Assembly: GCA_950097015.1 (NCBI GenBank)
Contig: CATNEN010000038.1
Span: 10,871,501 to 10,935,500 of the forward strand
Origin: Macrostomum hystrix
Lineage: Eukaryota; Platyhelminthes; Macrostomidae
Length of the DNA stretch: 64,000 nt
Direction of reading: 5' to 3'
Shown: positions 1 to 11,590 of the stretch, piece by piece
How the letters are laid out: every line of letters begins with the position of its first letter
Numbering within the stretch: the stretch's first letter is position 1
The notes under the pieces: generated by a model
Database searches by the model: none
What the model saw: only the letters and a program-made list of their open reading frames with translations
Told to the model about the DNA's origin: nothing
Program-made: the position numbers and the translations under genes

Positions 1-548
1 CAACAAAATAAGTAAAACCTAGTCCCTAGCAAAATAAGCAAACTGGCATATGAGGATTTAGCAAATTCCTTAGAAATTAGTCTCTTCTCTGCTAAGCTGT
101 AGACTATAGCAGGGGCAGGAAGAAGTCTCTGTTAAAATTGCAGTACAAAGTAGGCCTACCTTGCTTTCAATATTTTCTTTTTTAAACTACAAATTACTCC
201 TAAAAATCTACTTCTGTACCTGCCTACAGGCTACTACAGTTCCCCCTCATCCCAATGGTCCATAAGCTGTGCCTATAAGGACGAGTACTATGTACTAAAT
301 ACCACTATATTTAAAGCGGGAGGGAGAGGACGCTTGTTCGATAATATTCGAAGAAAATAAAGAATTCATTAACAGAACCTAACAAAAGTAATTCTTCATA
401 ACTAAGAAAAAAATTAATTCCGAAAGAAATTAAATTAAATTGCAGTTGTATGAAAACTTCACGAGATTGCGAAAAAAAAATATGTTTAATTTGTTAAACA
501 TTTTTTCTTTCTCAGAAGGGAGGCATTTAAAAAAAAACAATTTAGAGA
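1..548. other. AT-rich spacer
   Basis: No convincing coding potential, RNA gene or repeat structure was seen here. The stretch is AT-rich with several A and T runs and ends at the target-site duplication of the following MITE. Confidence 0.5.
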
Positions 549-556
549 CTTTGACA

Positions 557-1001
557 CAGTGGCGTATCTAGGGGGATACGGGGATATATCCCCCCATTTC
601 GCCGACCGAAGAGTGTCACCAACCCACGAAAAGTCGAAGACGAACGTTATGGCGGAATGTCATAGTCGTAATGTCGTTATTCGGCACAATGATGTTCTGA
701 ATCTGAATCTGAACTATCTCTGTCTCGTCTCGTCTGCGTCTCGCCGTCTCGTCTCTCGCCTCGACTCTGACGTGAGTCATGACAGTGACGTCTCTGATGA
801 CTCTGATTCTGAGTCTCTGACTCTGACTCTCTGACTCTCGAAATGTATAACAAAGTAATCAAAAAGGTAGCGAAATCGTTATCTGCAAATGGACTACAAA
901 AGGTTATTTCAGTTTTTTTAGCAGCAGCATGCGACTCATTTTCTCTGATAGTTGAAACAGCAAATTTATCCCCCCATTTTAAAATCCTAGATACGCCACT
1001 G
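557..1001. mobile_element. hAT-type MITE with 8-bp target-site duplication
   Basis: The ends are inverted copies of CAGTGGCGTATCTAG, and the element is flanked on both sides by the same 8 bases, ctttgaca (549-556 and 1002-1009). An 8-bp duplication and a CAGtGGCGTA-type end are typical of the hAT superfamily. The 445-bp interior has no transposase and holds TCTGA/GTCTC-rich simple sequence (about 700-840), so it is a non-autonomous element that would need a transposase from elsewhere. The open frames through it are shadows of simple repeats. Confidence 0.8.
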
Positions 1002-1107
1002 CTTTGACATGTCTATACTTCCAGTACCAGAACCAGTACCACAAGAAGGTAAGCTGTGCGGGAATGATTTATTAGCGCATTAGTTTTTTTATTGCATCAG
1101 GAGACTT

Positions 1108-1509
1108 TTGAAGCGTTTGAAACTACCTTTGAGTCTCACTGTAGATACATTTTTATGGCAGCGAGATCCGAAAGAATTAAGATCAGCGATTAACAATTGG
1201 GAAACTGAGCCCGTGGACGAAGAATATTCGCTCTACAACGACGATGAAATAAATAACGATAAGGAAGAGCAGGACGAAAGTTCTCGATTTGCTTCTCTGC
1301 GCGAAAGCTCTCCGTACATTTTTCTTTTCAAGTCCCGACAGGCAAGTATTGATGCAACCGACGAGCCAGCCGGGCCACTTAAAAGCTATTACTCACCAAA
1401 ACTGCTGGTTTACTTGCTGAAGCACTGCAGGTGTAGTTTAGCTCCATTGTTCTGCCATTTCATCGGGAGTATCAAGAGCTTCAGAAATAATAAGCTTCAG
1501 AAAGAATAA
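1108..1509 (+). other. unrecognised open frame of about 130 codons
   Basis: A 134-codon open frame without an ATG at its start follows a plausible acceptor (catcag, ending at 1100); a plausible donor (gtaagc) lies at about 1050. The translation has an acidic stretch around residues 35-60 and no motif I recognise. It may be an exon of an unknown or transposon-derived gene, or chance. No function is proposed. Confidence 0.2.
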
Positions 1510-1802
1510 AAGTTGGTTTTCAAACTCTTATGTGAAATCGTACTTTTCAGACGTTAAATCCCGAAAAACAAGGTTCGGCAAGGCTTCCAGGGTGAACGCG
1601 TCGAGTTTTATTTGCGGACGGTTAAAATAAAAACTAGATTAACAGCTTTCGACATAATAAACAAAGTAGGAAAAGCAACGTTATCTGGAAGGAATTAGAG
1701 AAAGCACGAAGATATTTGGCGAAGGGCCGAGCGGGTTAGTCGTTCAAAGTACAAGCGACAGAGAACAGAATCAGCGACAAAGAATAATAATAATTTAAAT
1801 TA

Positions 1803-2096
1803 ATTGATTACACCTGCCCCAATTGGGTCAGATGTGCAGCCGACAGCACTGCCGCAGCTAATGCGCGGCGCATCTGAAGGCTGCGTACGGCTGTTCAGTC
1901 CATGGACTGGAGGGACGCCACACCCACCTTAAATTATCCCAGCTGATGTTGGTACCCATTTAACAGCTGGGTGAACTGAAGCAATGCAGAGTTAGGTGTC
2001 TTGCTAAAGGACACAAATTGTTTCAGTGGAGTCGGGAATCGAACCCCTGACCTTCAAATCGTGAGTCCGACGCTCTAACCACTAGGCTACAACCTC
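1803..2096 (-). mobile_element. tRNA-derived SINE, copy 1
   Basis: Read on the minus strand, the unit starts with a tRNA-like head carrying an A box (tagcctagtggttagagcg) and a B box (ggttcgattcc). A conserved body follows, including tggtacccatttaacagc and a ttgctaaaggacac segment (both as read on the plus strand), then an (ATT)n-type tail near 1785-1800. A second copy lies at 2124-2415 and a decayed one at 43500-43759. This architecture is that of a Pol III SINE mobilised by a LINE. It is not a functional tRNA gene, because the cloverleaf is not complete. Confidence 0.8.
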
Positions 2097-2123
2097 TTCA
2101 ATAGAAATAATTAATAATAATAA

Positions 2124-2415
2124 TTGATTACACCTGCCCTAATCGGGTCAGATGTGCAGCCGACAGCACAGCCGCAGCTATTGCGCGGCGCATCTGAAGG
2201 CTGCGTACGGCTGTTCAGTCCATGGACTGGGGGGACGCCACACCCACCTTCAATTATCCCAGCTGATGCTGGTACCCATTTAACAGCTGGGTGAACTGAA
2301 GCAATGCAGAGTTAAGTGTCTTGCTAAAGGACACAAATTGTTTAAGTGGAGACAGAATTGAACCCCCGACCTTCAAGTCGTGAGTCCGACGTCCTAACCA
2401 CTAGGCTACAACCTC
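2124..2415 (-). mobile_element. tRNA-derived SINE, copy 2
   Basis: This is the same family and orientation as the copy at 1803-2096, with only scattered substitutions over about 290 bp. The two are separated by a short A/T-rich (aataat) tail. A SINE inserted into, or recombined at, the tail of another would explain the tandem placement. The head retains A and B boxes. Confidence 0.8.
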
Positions 2416-2978
2416 TACAATCAATAGAAAGAATAGAAAGCAGCAAGGCACAGCAGAACGGGAACAGGTGTGGTGCACCCGCGCTGGAGACTTCCTAACT
2501 GAGTTTGATAGAGAATCATTAGGAACCCGGAAAGTGGCTTTCTGTCGGAATAGTAAATTCATTCATACATCTACTTTGCGTATTCAACCCAAGCAGCAAA
2601 GCGGGCCACCTACCATCCAGCTTCTTAAACTGCTGCATTCGCAAAGGAGATTCGAGCGCTGCGATTGACATGCTAAGAGCGACAGTTTCAAACAAATGCA
2701 CCCGTTTAATCTGTCCGATTCTTCAGAATGACCACTTCTATACTTAGTCTATATTGACACAACACGCGAAGAACTAGCTGTCCTAGACACAAAACATATC
2801 TCAGATAAGTCGATACCAATTAAAAACATTTTATAAAACCATGGCAAAACTTAATCAAAAGCACCACCAGTATTATTCGCGAAGACATACCAGAAATTTT
2901 AGGTACGTATAAAAATAAATCAATGTTGAGATCATTGCAGTCTGATAGTCAGACTCCGTTGATACCGAGTTCCGAGCT
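2416..2978. other. spacer without recognised features
   Basis: Short open frames on both strands overlap here without recognisable motifs. No repeat or RNA gene was identified. Confidence 0.35.
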
Positions 2979-3278
2979 TTGTGCTTTCCAACGACGGAGG
3001 GATTTCTTAACAGAGCTCGAATCTGCATCTGGAAAGACTTCGAAAGAGAAAATGAAGAATCCACCAACTCGTGCGTTCGCTGTCATGAAGCTGAACCCAG
3101 AGCGACTGGAACTTGGGTGCAATGTGATCTTTGTGATTCGTGGCTGCACCATGAGTGTGCATCGAAAGATATGAACCAGCGCCACGCGTCCAACGGCTAT
3201 ACGTCTGCTGCTGTGCCGAGCACACAGCAACGCGATAGCTGGATGGATCATGCACCAAGAAGTGCAGCTAAAAAATAA
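2979..3278 (+). pseudogene. PHD-finger-like fragment, probably transposon-derived
   Basis: The frame contains a Cys/His pattern, CVRCHE then GTWVQCDLC then SWLHHEC. This matches the first part of a C4HC3 PHD finger, including the WVQCDxCxxWxHxxC core. PHD fingers bind histone tails, and in many animal DNA transposons one sits at the C-terminus of the transposase. Here it is isolated: no transposase core can be read next to it, and the upstream coding frame is different. I read it as a decayed transposon or gene fragment. An exon of an unannotated chromatin gene is the alternative. Confidence 0.45.
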
Positions 3279-5517
3279 GCTAATTACAAAAGCTTCTTGC
3301 TTAAAAATATGTCAATTCTGTAGTTTTTGTTATAACAACAAGTCAATTCTGTAAAAAATTATACTACCGTTTTGCATGTAAAACTGTGAATAATCTAAAG
3401 CTGCAAAATATTGTAAGGCTTATGTAAAATAGTGGCCTTTGTGGCACTAAAACACTAAAACGTACAAAAAGCTTAAAAAATAAACAAAAATCTTATAAAA
3501 AACTGACTAAAATTATATTAAAGACTTTTTGTGAAAACTCTGCCTAAGCCAGTCCCAAGCCATGGTTTCAAAAAGAGGAGGGCTCACGAAAAATATGCCA
3601 AAAGCAATAATCTTAAATGATATTAGGCAAAAATCGAACAAAAAAAACTAAAAAAAACTACACACTACAGAAACAATAGCTCCTTCTAAACCTCTTTTTT
3701 CAGCTTCTTCAGAAAACTTCAGAAATTTTACAGCCGTGTTCACAGATATGTTTCCTTCCAGATCTGAGTTTGCAGCTTCTTTTGACCACCAAGATTCAGT
3801 TAGGTGACGAAAAGTACTTTTGAAATGAAAGATATCAGAGTTGGGGGGACTCGAGGGTCTACAAATCCGAGACACGACTAGTCAGCGCTCTGAAATTTTA
3901 CAGTCATGTTCACAGATAATGTTTCCTTCCATATCTTTGCTCTCAGCTGTATATGCGAAGCGCAAACGCTGATCAGGTTATATTTTTAGTCTTGTTTGCT
4001 GAAGTTTACGATGATTATAAAAATAAGAAATAATACAAACACACTGAGTGAGATGAGTTTTGAGTTGAGATTTTAGTAGTTGTGATTTTTAATAAACCGC
4101 TCTTTGTATTTGTTTACTTGCTTGGATTTTCAATTTTGTTTTATTTTAAGAAAAAATTTATTTGGTTAGAAAACTTTGTGAAAATTAACGATTTTTGTTT
4201 TTGTGGGTGTTGTATGTGTGTGTGCAAGTCCGTCGATATTTTTTTATTTTATTCGCAATAATGATATTTTCGGACCGATATATAAGTATTTCATCTGTTA
4301 TAAGTATTTTTATTAGTTGCTTGTCGATTTTTATTGGCTATAACATAACTTTTTTTCTGGTACTGGTTCTGGTACTGGTTCTGGTAGCCGGTAGGCCTAG
4401 GCCTACTGTGAGTATAGACGTATTATTACCCCTGCTGAATTTTGACACACGGCACAATCCCGCAGAATTTGGACATGACATTTGATAGGCCCTAGTCATC
4501 ATTTCATTGTTTCCTATTGTTTAAAAATATTTGCCTATGTTTTTGCATCAATTTAAAATGAAAATTTTCTGAAAAGCTCAAAGCTGTTAACCTAAACAAA
4601 CAATTCTAAAAGAATGCCATGCATTTCAATGTGGTTTAACATGTAGAATATAATGCAAAAAATCACATATATTTGTCTATAGGAAAAAGTTGACTAGCTT
4701 GCTGTTAGCTAGGGTAGGCCTATTAGATATACCCTACATTCTACAATAGAGGAATACTATTTCCTAGGCTAAAGTAATTTAATTTTGCAGGAGACCATTC
4801 TAGGCCCCTAGAACCTATTTTGAAATGGTGTTGAAAAGCATTCAGCAACATTAGCTAAAAATTATATAAGGATAAGTTAAATACTGACATAAGACATAAC
4901 TATAACTATAGCCTATATTGAGAGCTGCCATGCCATGCATTTTGGTAACAGTGCATTCTAGTATTAGTCAGTGCTTTTTAATTACAATTGGCCTAGAGCT
5001 CTTAGGGTGGGGGCTGCTTTTTGCTAGGGCCTACCATCTGGTCAATTTTGAAGCAACTTGGAAACTTGTTTTATCTACCTTAACTAGTTTTAATAGACTT
5101 GTTTTACTTTAACTAAACAACCAATTCACCTCATTAATGTAGGACACTTAAAATGTTAGAAGTTAACTTCCTTACTTCTTAAAATTTTCTGAAAGTAAAC
5201 AAATTTTAAGACAAATCTCCAATTCATAAGCAAAAATCGGTCTTTATAATTCATGCTAGTAACTAGTTTTGACTCAAAACTACTCTATCAACAATCAAAT
5301 GCGTGTTATTGTTATGGTTTAAATATAACATATATAAAGTTAAAATAAAATTATGGCAACAATAAGTAGTAGTAATAGTACAAATAAATGAGTATTAATC
5401 ATATGTACCGATTAAGAATAACAAAGTTTAAATTAAGAGAATCGATTCCATAATGTTTCATTCATGGCTAAATAAAGTAATAATTTTGTCTGATATTTCC
5501 AATCAACAGCCAATCTG
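3279..5517. other. AT-rich intergenic region upstream of SMARCE1
   Basis: There is no supported gene. A degenerate VLVLVL-type simple repeat (tggtactggttc) lies at 4355-4385, and its complement (ccagtaccagaaccagtacc) occurs once near 1021. A short duplicated phrase about acagatatgtttccttcca appears at 3743 and 3912. The SMARCE1 acceptor (aatcaacag) lies at about 5509, so any 5' untranslated exon or spliced-leader acceptor is at that point. Confidence 0.4.
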
Positions 5518-8500
5518 ATGCTACCCCAGCAACAGCAGCAGCAGCATGAAGATGAGTCGGCATTATTGTTGCCTCCGCCTCCACCAGCGCCATTAGCTGC
5601 TGGCGGTGGTAGGTCGTCTGGTACTTCAGTTCCGAACTCCAGATCTGGTGGTAGTCATGCCTCAAAGTCGCCAAAACCGCCTAAGCCTCCAGACAGGCCA
5701 CTCATGCCCTACATGCGGTACAGTCAGAGAGTGTGGGATCAGGTACGGTTTTTGTTTTATTTATTGTTGATAAAACAAAAAAACAACTATTAGAGTACTT
5801 CTTAAGTTTATAAAAATATTGATCTAGATCTTGATGTTAGTAATTGAGTACTTTAATAATATCCAATCATAGTATTAAAAATATGCCACTTAGATTACTT
5901 TGTAAGATCCCAGATACAGACTATTTCTAAGATCCCAAACTGATTATTTCAATGATCCCAAACAGAGTATTTCAAGATCCCACTTAGACTACTTATAATT
6001 TAAGATTCCAATTATTGATAAGATTAAAAGTCCCTATGCACTTAAATTTTCCAATCAATACTTAAAGCTCTTGTCAGTTTCGTACCGAATTAAAAAAATC
6101 AACTGTGTAAATCGATTGTGCAATAAATTTTCCCAAATTCCCAACCAGGTTAAGCAGACTAATCCAGGTCTGAAATTCTTCGAGGTCGGCCAGGTGATTG
6201 GTCGAATGTGGCGCGAACTAGACGACGAGTCCAAGCGGCAGCTGGCTGCTGAATACGCCGCCGAGAAGGCGTGCTACGCTGAGGCTATGGAGCGGTACAA
6301 GCAGTCCCCTGAGTACTTGGACTACTTGGCGGCCAGAGAGCGAGAAAAAGCACTTGCAGAAGCTCAACAGGAGCAGGACCGAAAGCAGCAGCAGCAGCAG
6401 CAGCATTTGTTACAGCAGCAGCAGCAGCAGCAGCAACTGTTGCACGCCATGTTAGAGACATCATCGGATGCCGGAATTGTGAGAGACAACAATGTTGCAG
6501 TGAGTATGGGCACTTTAGTATGTGCTTTACCTGTCAATCCCCATGTCTAATCTACCTTCCAGTACCCATATCTAATCTACCTGTCAATCCCCCATAATCT
6601 ACCTGTCGATTCCTATAGTCTACCTGTTAATCCCCCATAACCAACCTGTCAATCCCCCATAATCTACCTGTCGATTCCTATAGTCTACCTGTTAATCCCC
6701 CATAACCAACCTGTCAATCCCCCATAATCTACATGTCAATCCCCCATGATCTACCTATCAATCCCCCATGATCTACCTGTCAATCCCCCATAATCTACAT
6801 GTCGAATTCTATAATCTACCTGTTAATCCCCCATAATCAACCTGTTAATCCCCCATAATCAACCTGTCAATCCCCCATAATCTACATGTCGATTCCTATA
6901 ATCTACCTGTTAATCCCCCATAATCAACCTGTCAATCCCCCATAATCTACATGTCGATTCCTATAATCTACCTGTTAATCCCCCATAATCAACCTGTCAA
7001 TCCCCCATAATCTACATGTCGATTCCTATAATCTACCTGTTAATCCCCCATAATCTACCTGTCAATCCCCATAATATACCTGTCAATCCAAATTAACTAA
7101 TGTAGCCGGCCCACATCCGGCAGCCATCTGTTTCGTCAGCCAATGAACAATCCCCAGCCGTCAGTGACAGTACGATTAGCAAGAAGATCAACATTATCAA
7201 AGACGTGGTTGAAGTCGACGACTACGACGACTGCGAAGATTGGACAGACGAGGCTCGGAGTATTCGCCGCCAAGCAGCTGCTAGGTATCGCCGAAATCAC
7301 CGCCTGCTAATGCAGCTGCTGTCGTCCGAGTGTTTGCCGCCTCTGCCGCCGCCGCCGCCGCAGGCCCTGCTCAGCGTGATGTCGCCGCATCGGCAGCATC
7401 AACTGTTTCTGTTGGAGCGTCGGTTGCAGACTGCGGCGTTGGAACTGCGCCAGCTCGAATCTGCTGGCGAGTCTCGCCTGCGTCGGTTCCGCACGCTGTC
7501 TGCAGCCCACGCCGCGGCCTGGTCGCGCTCATCCGCCACCGACGCGGCCGAGGCTGCTGCCAGCAACAGCGCGGGTGGAGATGCCGGCTGTGCGGTTAGA
7601 TTTATCGGCGAGATTGTCGGACCAGCCAGTCCACCGCCTCCTCCGCCCCTGAAGCAACAGCAGCAGCAGCAAGTACAAGTACAAAAATATTAAATATTAA
7701 TCTTTTTCACGAATACATAGACCAACGTATTCTGCACATATTGTGCCAAGTCAGTTTAAGTCGGCTTACCAGTTCAGAATTTCACTAAAAGGAAGCTATA
7801 TATTTTTTTATCGTACAAAATTTCTTTGTAATTCTCAACACTTCACTCTACTCTACTCTCTTCAACTCTCTACTCTACTCTCTTCTCCTTAATCCTCCTG
7901 TCCTCTCTAATTTACTCAACTCTACTCTCCTATCTACTCTGCTCACTATTCTCAACTCTACTCTCCTCAACTCTACTCTCTTCAACTCTACTCTCCTTAA
8001 CTCTACTCTACTCCCCTCAACTCTACTCTCTTCAATTATACTCTTAACTCTACCCTACTCAACTCTACTCTCCTCAACTCTACTCTACTCTTCTCCCTCT
8101 CTTCACTTTATAAAAACTCCGTGTTGCTACCTATTTTCTTCTATTGCCAAAAAATTGTTCAATAAAAAAAACAAAAAAAGAATATGATTGTATCACACAA
8201 GTTACAAATATCTGTCCGAGTTTATTAACTTCCCGGCTAATTACCCGGTGAAAATTGCTATGTGACCGGGAAATCCGGGTACTCTCATTTCCTAGGAGTG
8301 TACTATTATTGAGAAATGTGTCCCAATGCAGGTTCAGCAGCATCAGTCTATGCCGCCGCCGCCGGCTCCGCCAACAATGACCCAATCGCCGTCGCCTAGA
8401 AAGCGAGCCAAGCAGAAATCGGCGAAGGAAGCAAATTCGGCTGAATCTGCGCCAGACTCGGCCGGCCCTAGCGGCAGGTCTAAAACTAGTCCGCCCGGTT

Positions 8501-8730
8501 CTAGGAAGCGAAAGCAGAAGCAGCAGCCGCCTAATCCTGTTGAATTTTCGCTCTCGCCGGCTTCGTCAGCTGGCATGTCAAGTGGCGCCCCTGTCAGTGT
8601 CAGTGTGCCGTTTCAGCTAGGTCAGCAGCTATTCCAATCAAATCAAAATGGCGTCCTGTCACTCGCTTCACAGCAGCAACAGCAGCAGCAGCGCTTCCAG
8701 CTGCACATACAACAGGTGCCGCCGCAGTAG
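5518..8730 (+). CDS. SMARCE1: SMARCE1/BAF57-like HMG-box subunit of SWI/SNF
   Basis: There are four exons: 5518-5742, 6149-6499, 7106-7672 and 8332-8730. All junctions are phase 0 with GT-AG introns, giving 513 aa. BAF57 is a DNA-binding subunit of the BAF chromatin-remodelling complex in the nucleus. The HMG box spans about residues 54-125 and starts with [19 protein letters not shown]. It is followed by the BAF57-diagnostic segment YDDCEDW...[15 protein letters not shown] (exon 3) and a helical, probably coiled-coil region. Poly-Gln runs occur near the N-terminus and in exons 2-4; Pro-rich and basic Ser/Pro stretches fill the tail. The C-terminus is unlike the acidic vertebrate tail. Start chosen: the first ATG after acceptor aatcaacag, 8 nt upstream, which could be a spliced-leader acceptor. 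It is longer than human BAF57 (about 411 aa) because of low-complexity insertions. Confidence 0.9.
6545..7095 (+). repeat. minisatellite in SMARCE1 intron 2
   Basis: Tandem, imperfect units of about 22-23 bp built on atctacctgtcaatccccc alternate with a gtcgattcctat variant. The alternation gives higher-order units. The array fills nearly the whole intron between the donor at 6500 and the acceptor at 7105. Confidence 0.85.
7845..8105 (+). repeat. pyrimidine-rich (ctctactctc) repeat in SMARCE1 intron 3
   Basis: These are degenerate tandem copies of caactctactctc on the plus strand. The polypyrimidine content is far upstream of the acceptor at 8331 and is not the branch/acceptor tract itself. 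Confidence 0.8.
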
Positions 8731-9057
8731 GAATAATTATTTGACAGCCAAATAATTAACTTATTTTAATTGTTTTTGCTCAAACTCTTTTAGGTTCTAT
8801 TTTTTTAACTGGTCTATAAATTGTTTTGTCTTCCTATATTATACCCTTTTTAAAAGTCTTTGTTCGTCTTTACGTTGTGCTTTTTTCCCTATGTTTTACC
8901 ATCTTGGGTCCCCTGTTCCTAGGATCAGTATATCCAAAATGTCATTGTTCTCACTTGTTCTGTTTTGTTTGTTTTGTTAAAATTCGTCTCATTGTTGTTA
9001 AATCATTGCTTTATCTTAGTCTCAAAAAATTATTGGTCAAAATTGTTTTCCAATTCA
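8731..9057 (+). other. SMARCE1 3' flank / UTR
   Basis: T-rich sequence follows the stop codon. No AATAAA is seen close to the stop; the clearest one on this strand is at 10098-10103, beyond the 66-bp minisatellite. It may or may not belong to this gene. Confidence 0.3.
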
Positions 9058-9560
9058 CTTTGCTCAAAGTCTTTGTTTATCCCAAATCCCTTGGCTTTAA
9101 AGTATTTGTGTTTGCCAACTCCAATGACTCAAAAGTCTTTGTTTATCCCAAATCCCTTTGGCTTTAAGGTATTTGTGTTTCCCAATTCCATTGACTTAAA
9201 AGTCTTTGTTAATCCCAAATCCCTTCGGCTTTAAAGTATTTGTGTTTGCCAACTCCAATGACTCAAAGGTCTTTGTTTATCCCAAATCCCTTGGCTTTAA
9301 AGTATTTGTGTTTGCCAACTCCAATGACTCAAAGGTCTTTGTTTATCCCAAATCCCTTGGCTTTAAAGTATTTGTGTTTGCCAACTCCAATGACTTAAAA
9401 GTCTTTGTTTATCCCAAATCCCTTGGCTTTAAGGTATTTGTGTTTCCCAACTCCAATGACTCAAAAGTCTTTGTTTATCCCAAATCCCTTCGGCTTTAAG
9501 GTATTTGTGTTTCCCAATTCCATTGACTTAAAAGTCTTTGTTTATCCCAAAATCCAGGGG
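9058..9560 (+). repeat. 66-bp minisatellite (two 33-bp halves)
   Basis: The unit is about 66 bp and consists of two related halves built on aaagtatttgtgtttgcc and aaagtctttgtttatccc. Because 66 is divisible by three the array is open for long stretches, reading KVFVFANSNDS / KVFVYPKSLGF. Frame changes between units and the absence of a proper start argue that this is repeat rather than protein-coding sequence. Confidence 0.85.
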
Positions 9561-10186
9561 TTCGAAAGTCTTTGTTTATCCCTAACCCCATGGTACAAAT
9601 TTATTCGTTTATCCCAAATCCATTCGTTGCTATTTTTTTCCACTCCTTTGTCCCCAGCACAATTCAAAAGTTTCTATTCATACATAGGCCATTAAAATCG
9701 TAGTTTTCTGTATTGATAAGGCTATATGGTTGAAAGATCAGTTAATGTTTTTCACCAACAATTGGCTTATTGAAGATTCCTAAAATTTATGAAATAATTG
9801 TTTTGCCTTTTTCCATTATTGCTTTAAGAAAAAACAATAACTATATTAAGAATTATATGATGTAGATTTTTGTATGAAAAACGATTTCACTACATGGGAT
9901 AATTACTTAGATTTGTGAGAATTTTTCTAAAAACTATACAAAAAATATTCCTTCTCCTTCTTACTTTGATCGCTTCCAAGATAAATGCCTTTTTTATTTT
10001 TTTCCTGTTTTGATTTTTTACCTAAAGAAAATCTAGTTTTCCAGTTTTGCTCAATATCGTTTTTTCATTGTGCAATATTTACCATATGGTATGCCTAAAT
10101 AAAGCCTTTAGTTATTACCTGTTGATTTTCTTTTTGTGCAGTTCTTATTGTCAATTTTCTTGGCATTTGTTACGCTGCGTCAGTTT
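9561..10186. other. AT-rich spacer
   Basis: No gene or repeat is evident. An AATAAA hexamer at 10098-10103 (+) is a candidate poly(A) signal for an upstream transcript. Confidence 0.35.
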
Positions 10187-11250
10187 TTTGGCCTGAGGAA
10201 CGGGTGAGACTGGATTGTGGAAGGGGTGAAACTGGATTGTGGAAGGAGTGAGACTAAATTGTGGAAGGGGTGAGACTGGATTGTGGGAGGGGTGAGACTG
10301 GATTGTGGAAGGGGTGAGACTGGATTGTGGAAGGGGTGAGACTGGATTGTGGAAGGGGTGAGACTGGATTGTGGAAGGGGTGAGACTGGATTGTGGAAGG
10401 GGTGAGACTGGATTGTGGAAGGGGTGAGACTGGATTGTGGAAGGGGTGAGACTTGATTGTGGAAGGGGTGAGACTGGATTGTGGAAGAGGTGAGACTGGA
10501 TTTTGGAAGATGTGAGACTGGATTGTGGGAGGGGTGAGACTGGATTGTGGAAGATGTGAGACTGGATTGTGGGAGGGGTGAGACTAGATTGTGGAAGGGG
10601 TGAGACTGGATTGTGGGAGGGGTGAGACTAGATTGTGGGAGGGGTGAGACTAGATTGTGGAAGGGGTGAGACTGGATTGTGGAAGGGGTGAGACTAAATT
10701 GTGCAAGGGTTGAGACTGGATTGTGGAATGGGTGAGACTGGATTGTGGGAGGGGTGAGACTAGATTGTGGAAGGGGTGAGACTGGATTGTGGAAGATGTG
10801 AGACTGGATTGTGGGAGGGGTGAGACTAGATTGTGGAAGGGGTGAGACTGGATTGTGGAAGGGGTGAGACTGGATTGTGGGAGGGGTGAGACTAGATTGT
10901 GGGAGGGGTGAGACTGGATTGTGGAAGATGTGAGACTGGATTGTGGGAGGGGTGAGACTAGATTGTGGAAGGGGTGAGACTGGATTGTGGAAGATGTGAG
11001 ACTGGATTGTGGGAGGGGTGAGACTAGATTGTGGAAGGGGTGAGACTGGATTGTGGAAGAGGTGAGACTGGATTGTGGAAGGGGTGAGACTGGATTGTGG
11101 AAGAGGTGAGACTGGATTTTGGAAGATGTGAGACTGGATTGTGGGAGGGGTGAGACTAGATTGTGGAAGGGGTGAGACTGGATTGTGGAAGGGGTGAGAC
11201 TGGATTGTGGAATGGGTGAGACTGGATTGTGGAAGGGGTGAGACTAAATA
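10187..11250 (+). repeat. 22-bp minisatellite upstream of beta-tubulin
   Basis: About 48 tandem copies of a 22-bp unit, gtgagactggattgtggaag plus two bases, with recurring variants (gggagg, agatgt, agactaaatt). Three units equal 22 codons, which is why a 370-codon minus-strand frame stays open through it. That frame has no other coding character. The array ends about 340 bp before the beta-tubulin start. Confidence 0.9.
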
Positions 11251-11590
11251 GAGAGACGAAAGACAAAGGACTAGCCGCGCTCTAACCAAATGGTGTCAGA
11301 ATCCATTATTCCAGATAATTTTATTGAGACTACAACACAACACATTTAATCAGCCGGACAATATTCTCCCATGGCTTTTTTATGTCCTTCAAATCGAACA
11401 TAAAGTTGTCCTATTTATTTCTTCCGCTACAAAGATAAGCATAAATGAAGTCCTTCGCCCATAGACAAAATGGCCCGGTACAGTTTAGAATAACAAAACA
11501 AGAAAGCAAGCTTGCTAAAATAAGACTGCAACTCAGCTGCCCTTAGAGTGCTTCATTTATTTGTAGTTAGAAGCTTTCAGCAGTCAGAAA

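Noticed and set aside
2030-2097. tRNA gene on the minus strand
   Set aside because: A and B boxes are present but the acceptor stem and cloverleaf do not close and the sequence continues into a SINE body found three times.
3648-3875. 75-codon minus-strand frame
   Set aside because: No motif; part of the sequence is a local imperfect duplication and the surroundings are AT-rich spacer.
4195-4485. 96-codon hydrophobic frame with VLVLVL stretch
   Set aside because: Driven by T-rich DNA and a tggtactggttc simple repeat; no homology recognised and no splice support.
8826-9695. KVFVYPKSL repeat-protein frames
   Set aside because: 66-bp repeat; frame is lost wherever a unit has an extra base, and there is no conserved start or stop.
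10180-11289. 370-codon minus-strand open frame
   Set aside because: Entirely made of the 22-bp minisatellite (three units = 22 codons); no start context, domains or splice structure.
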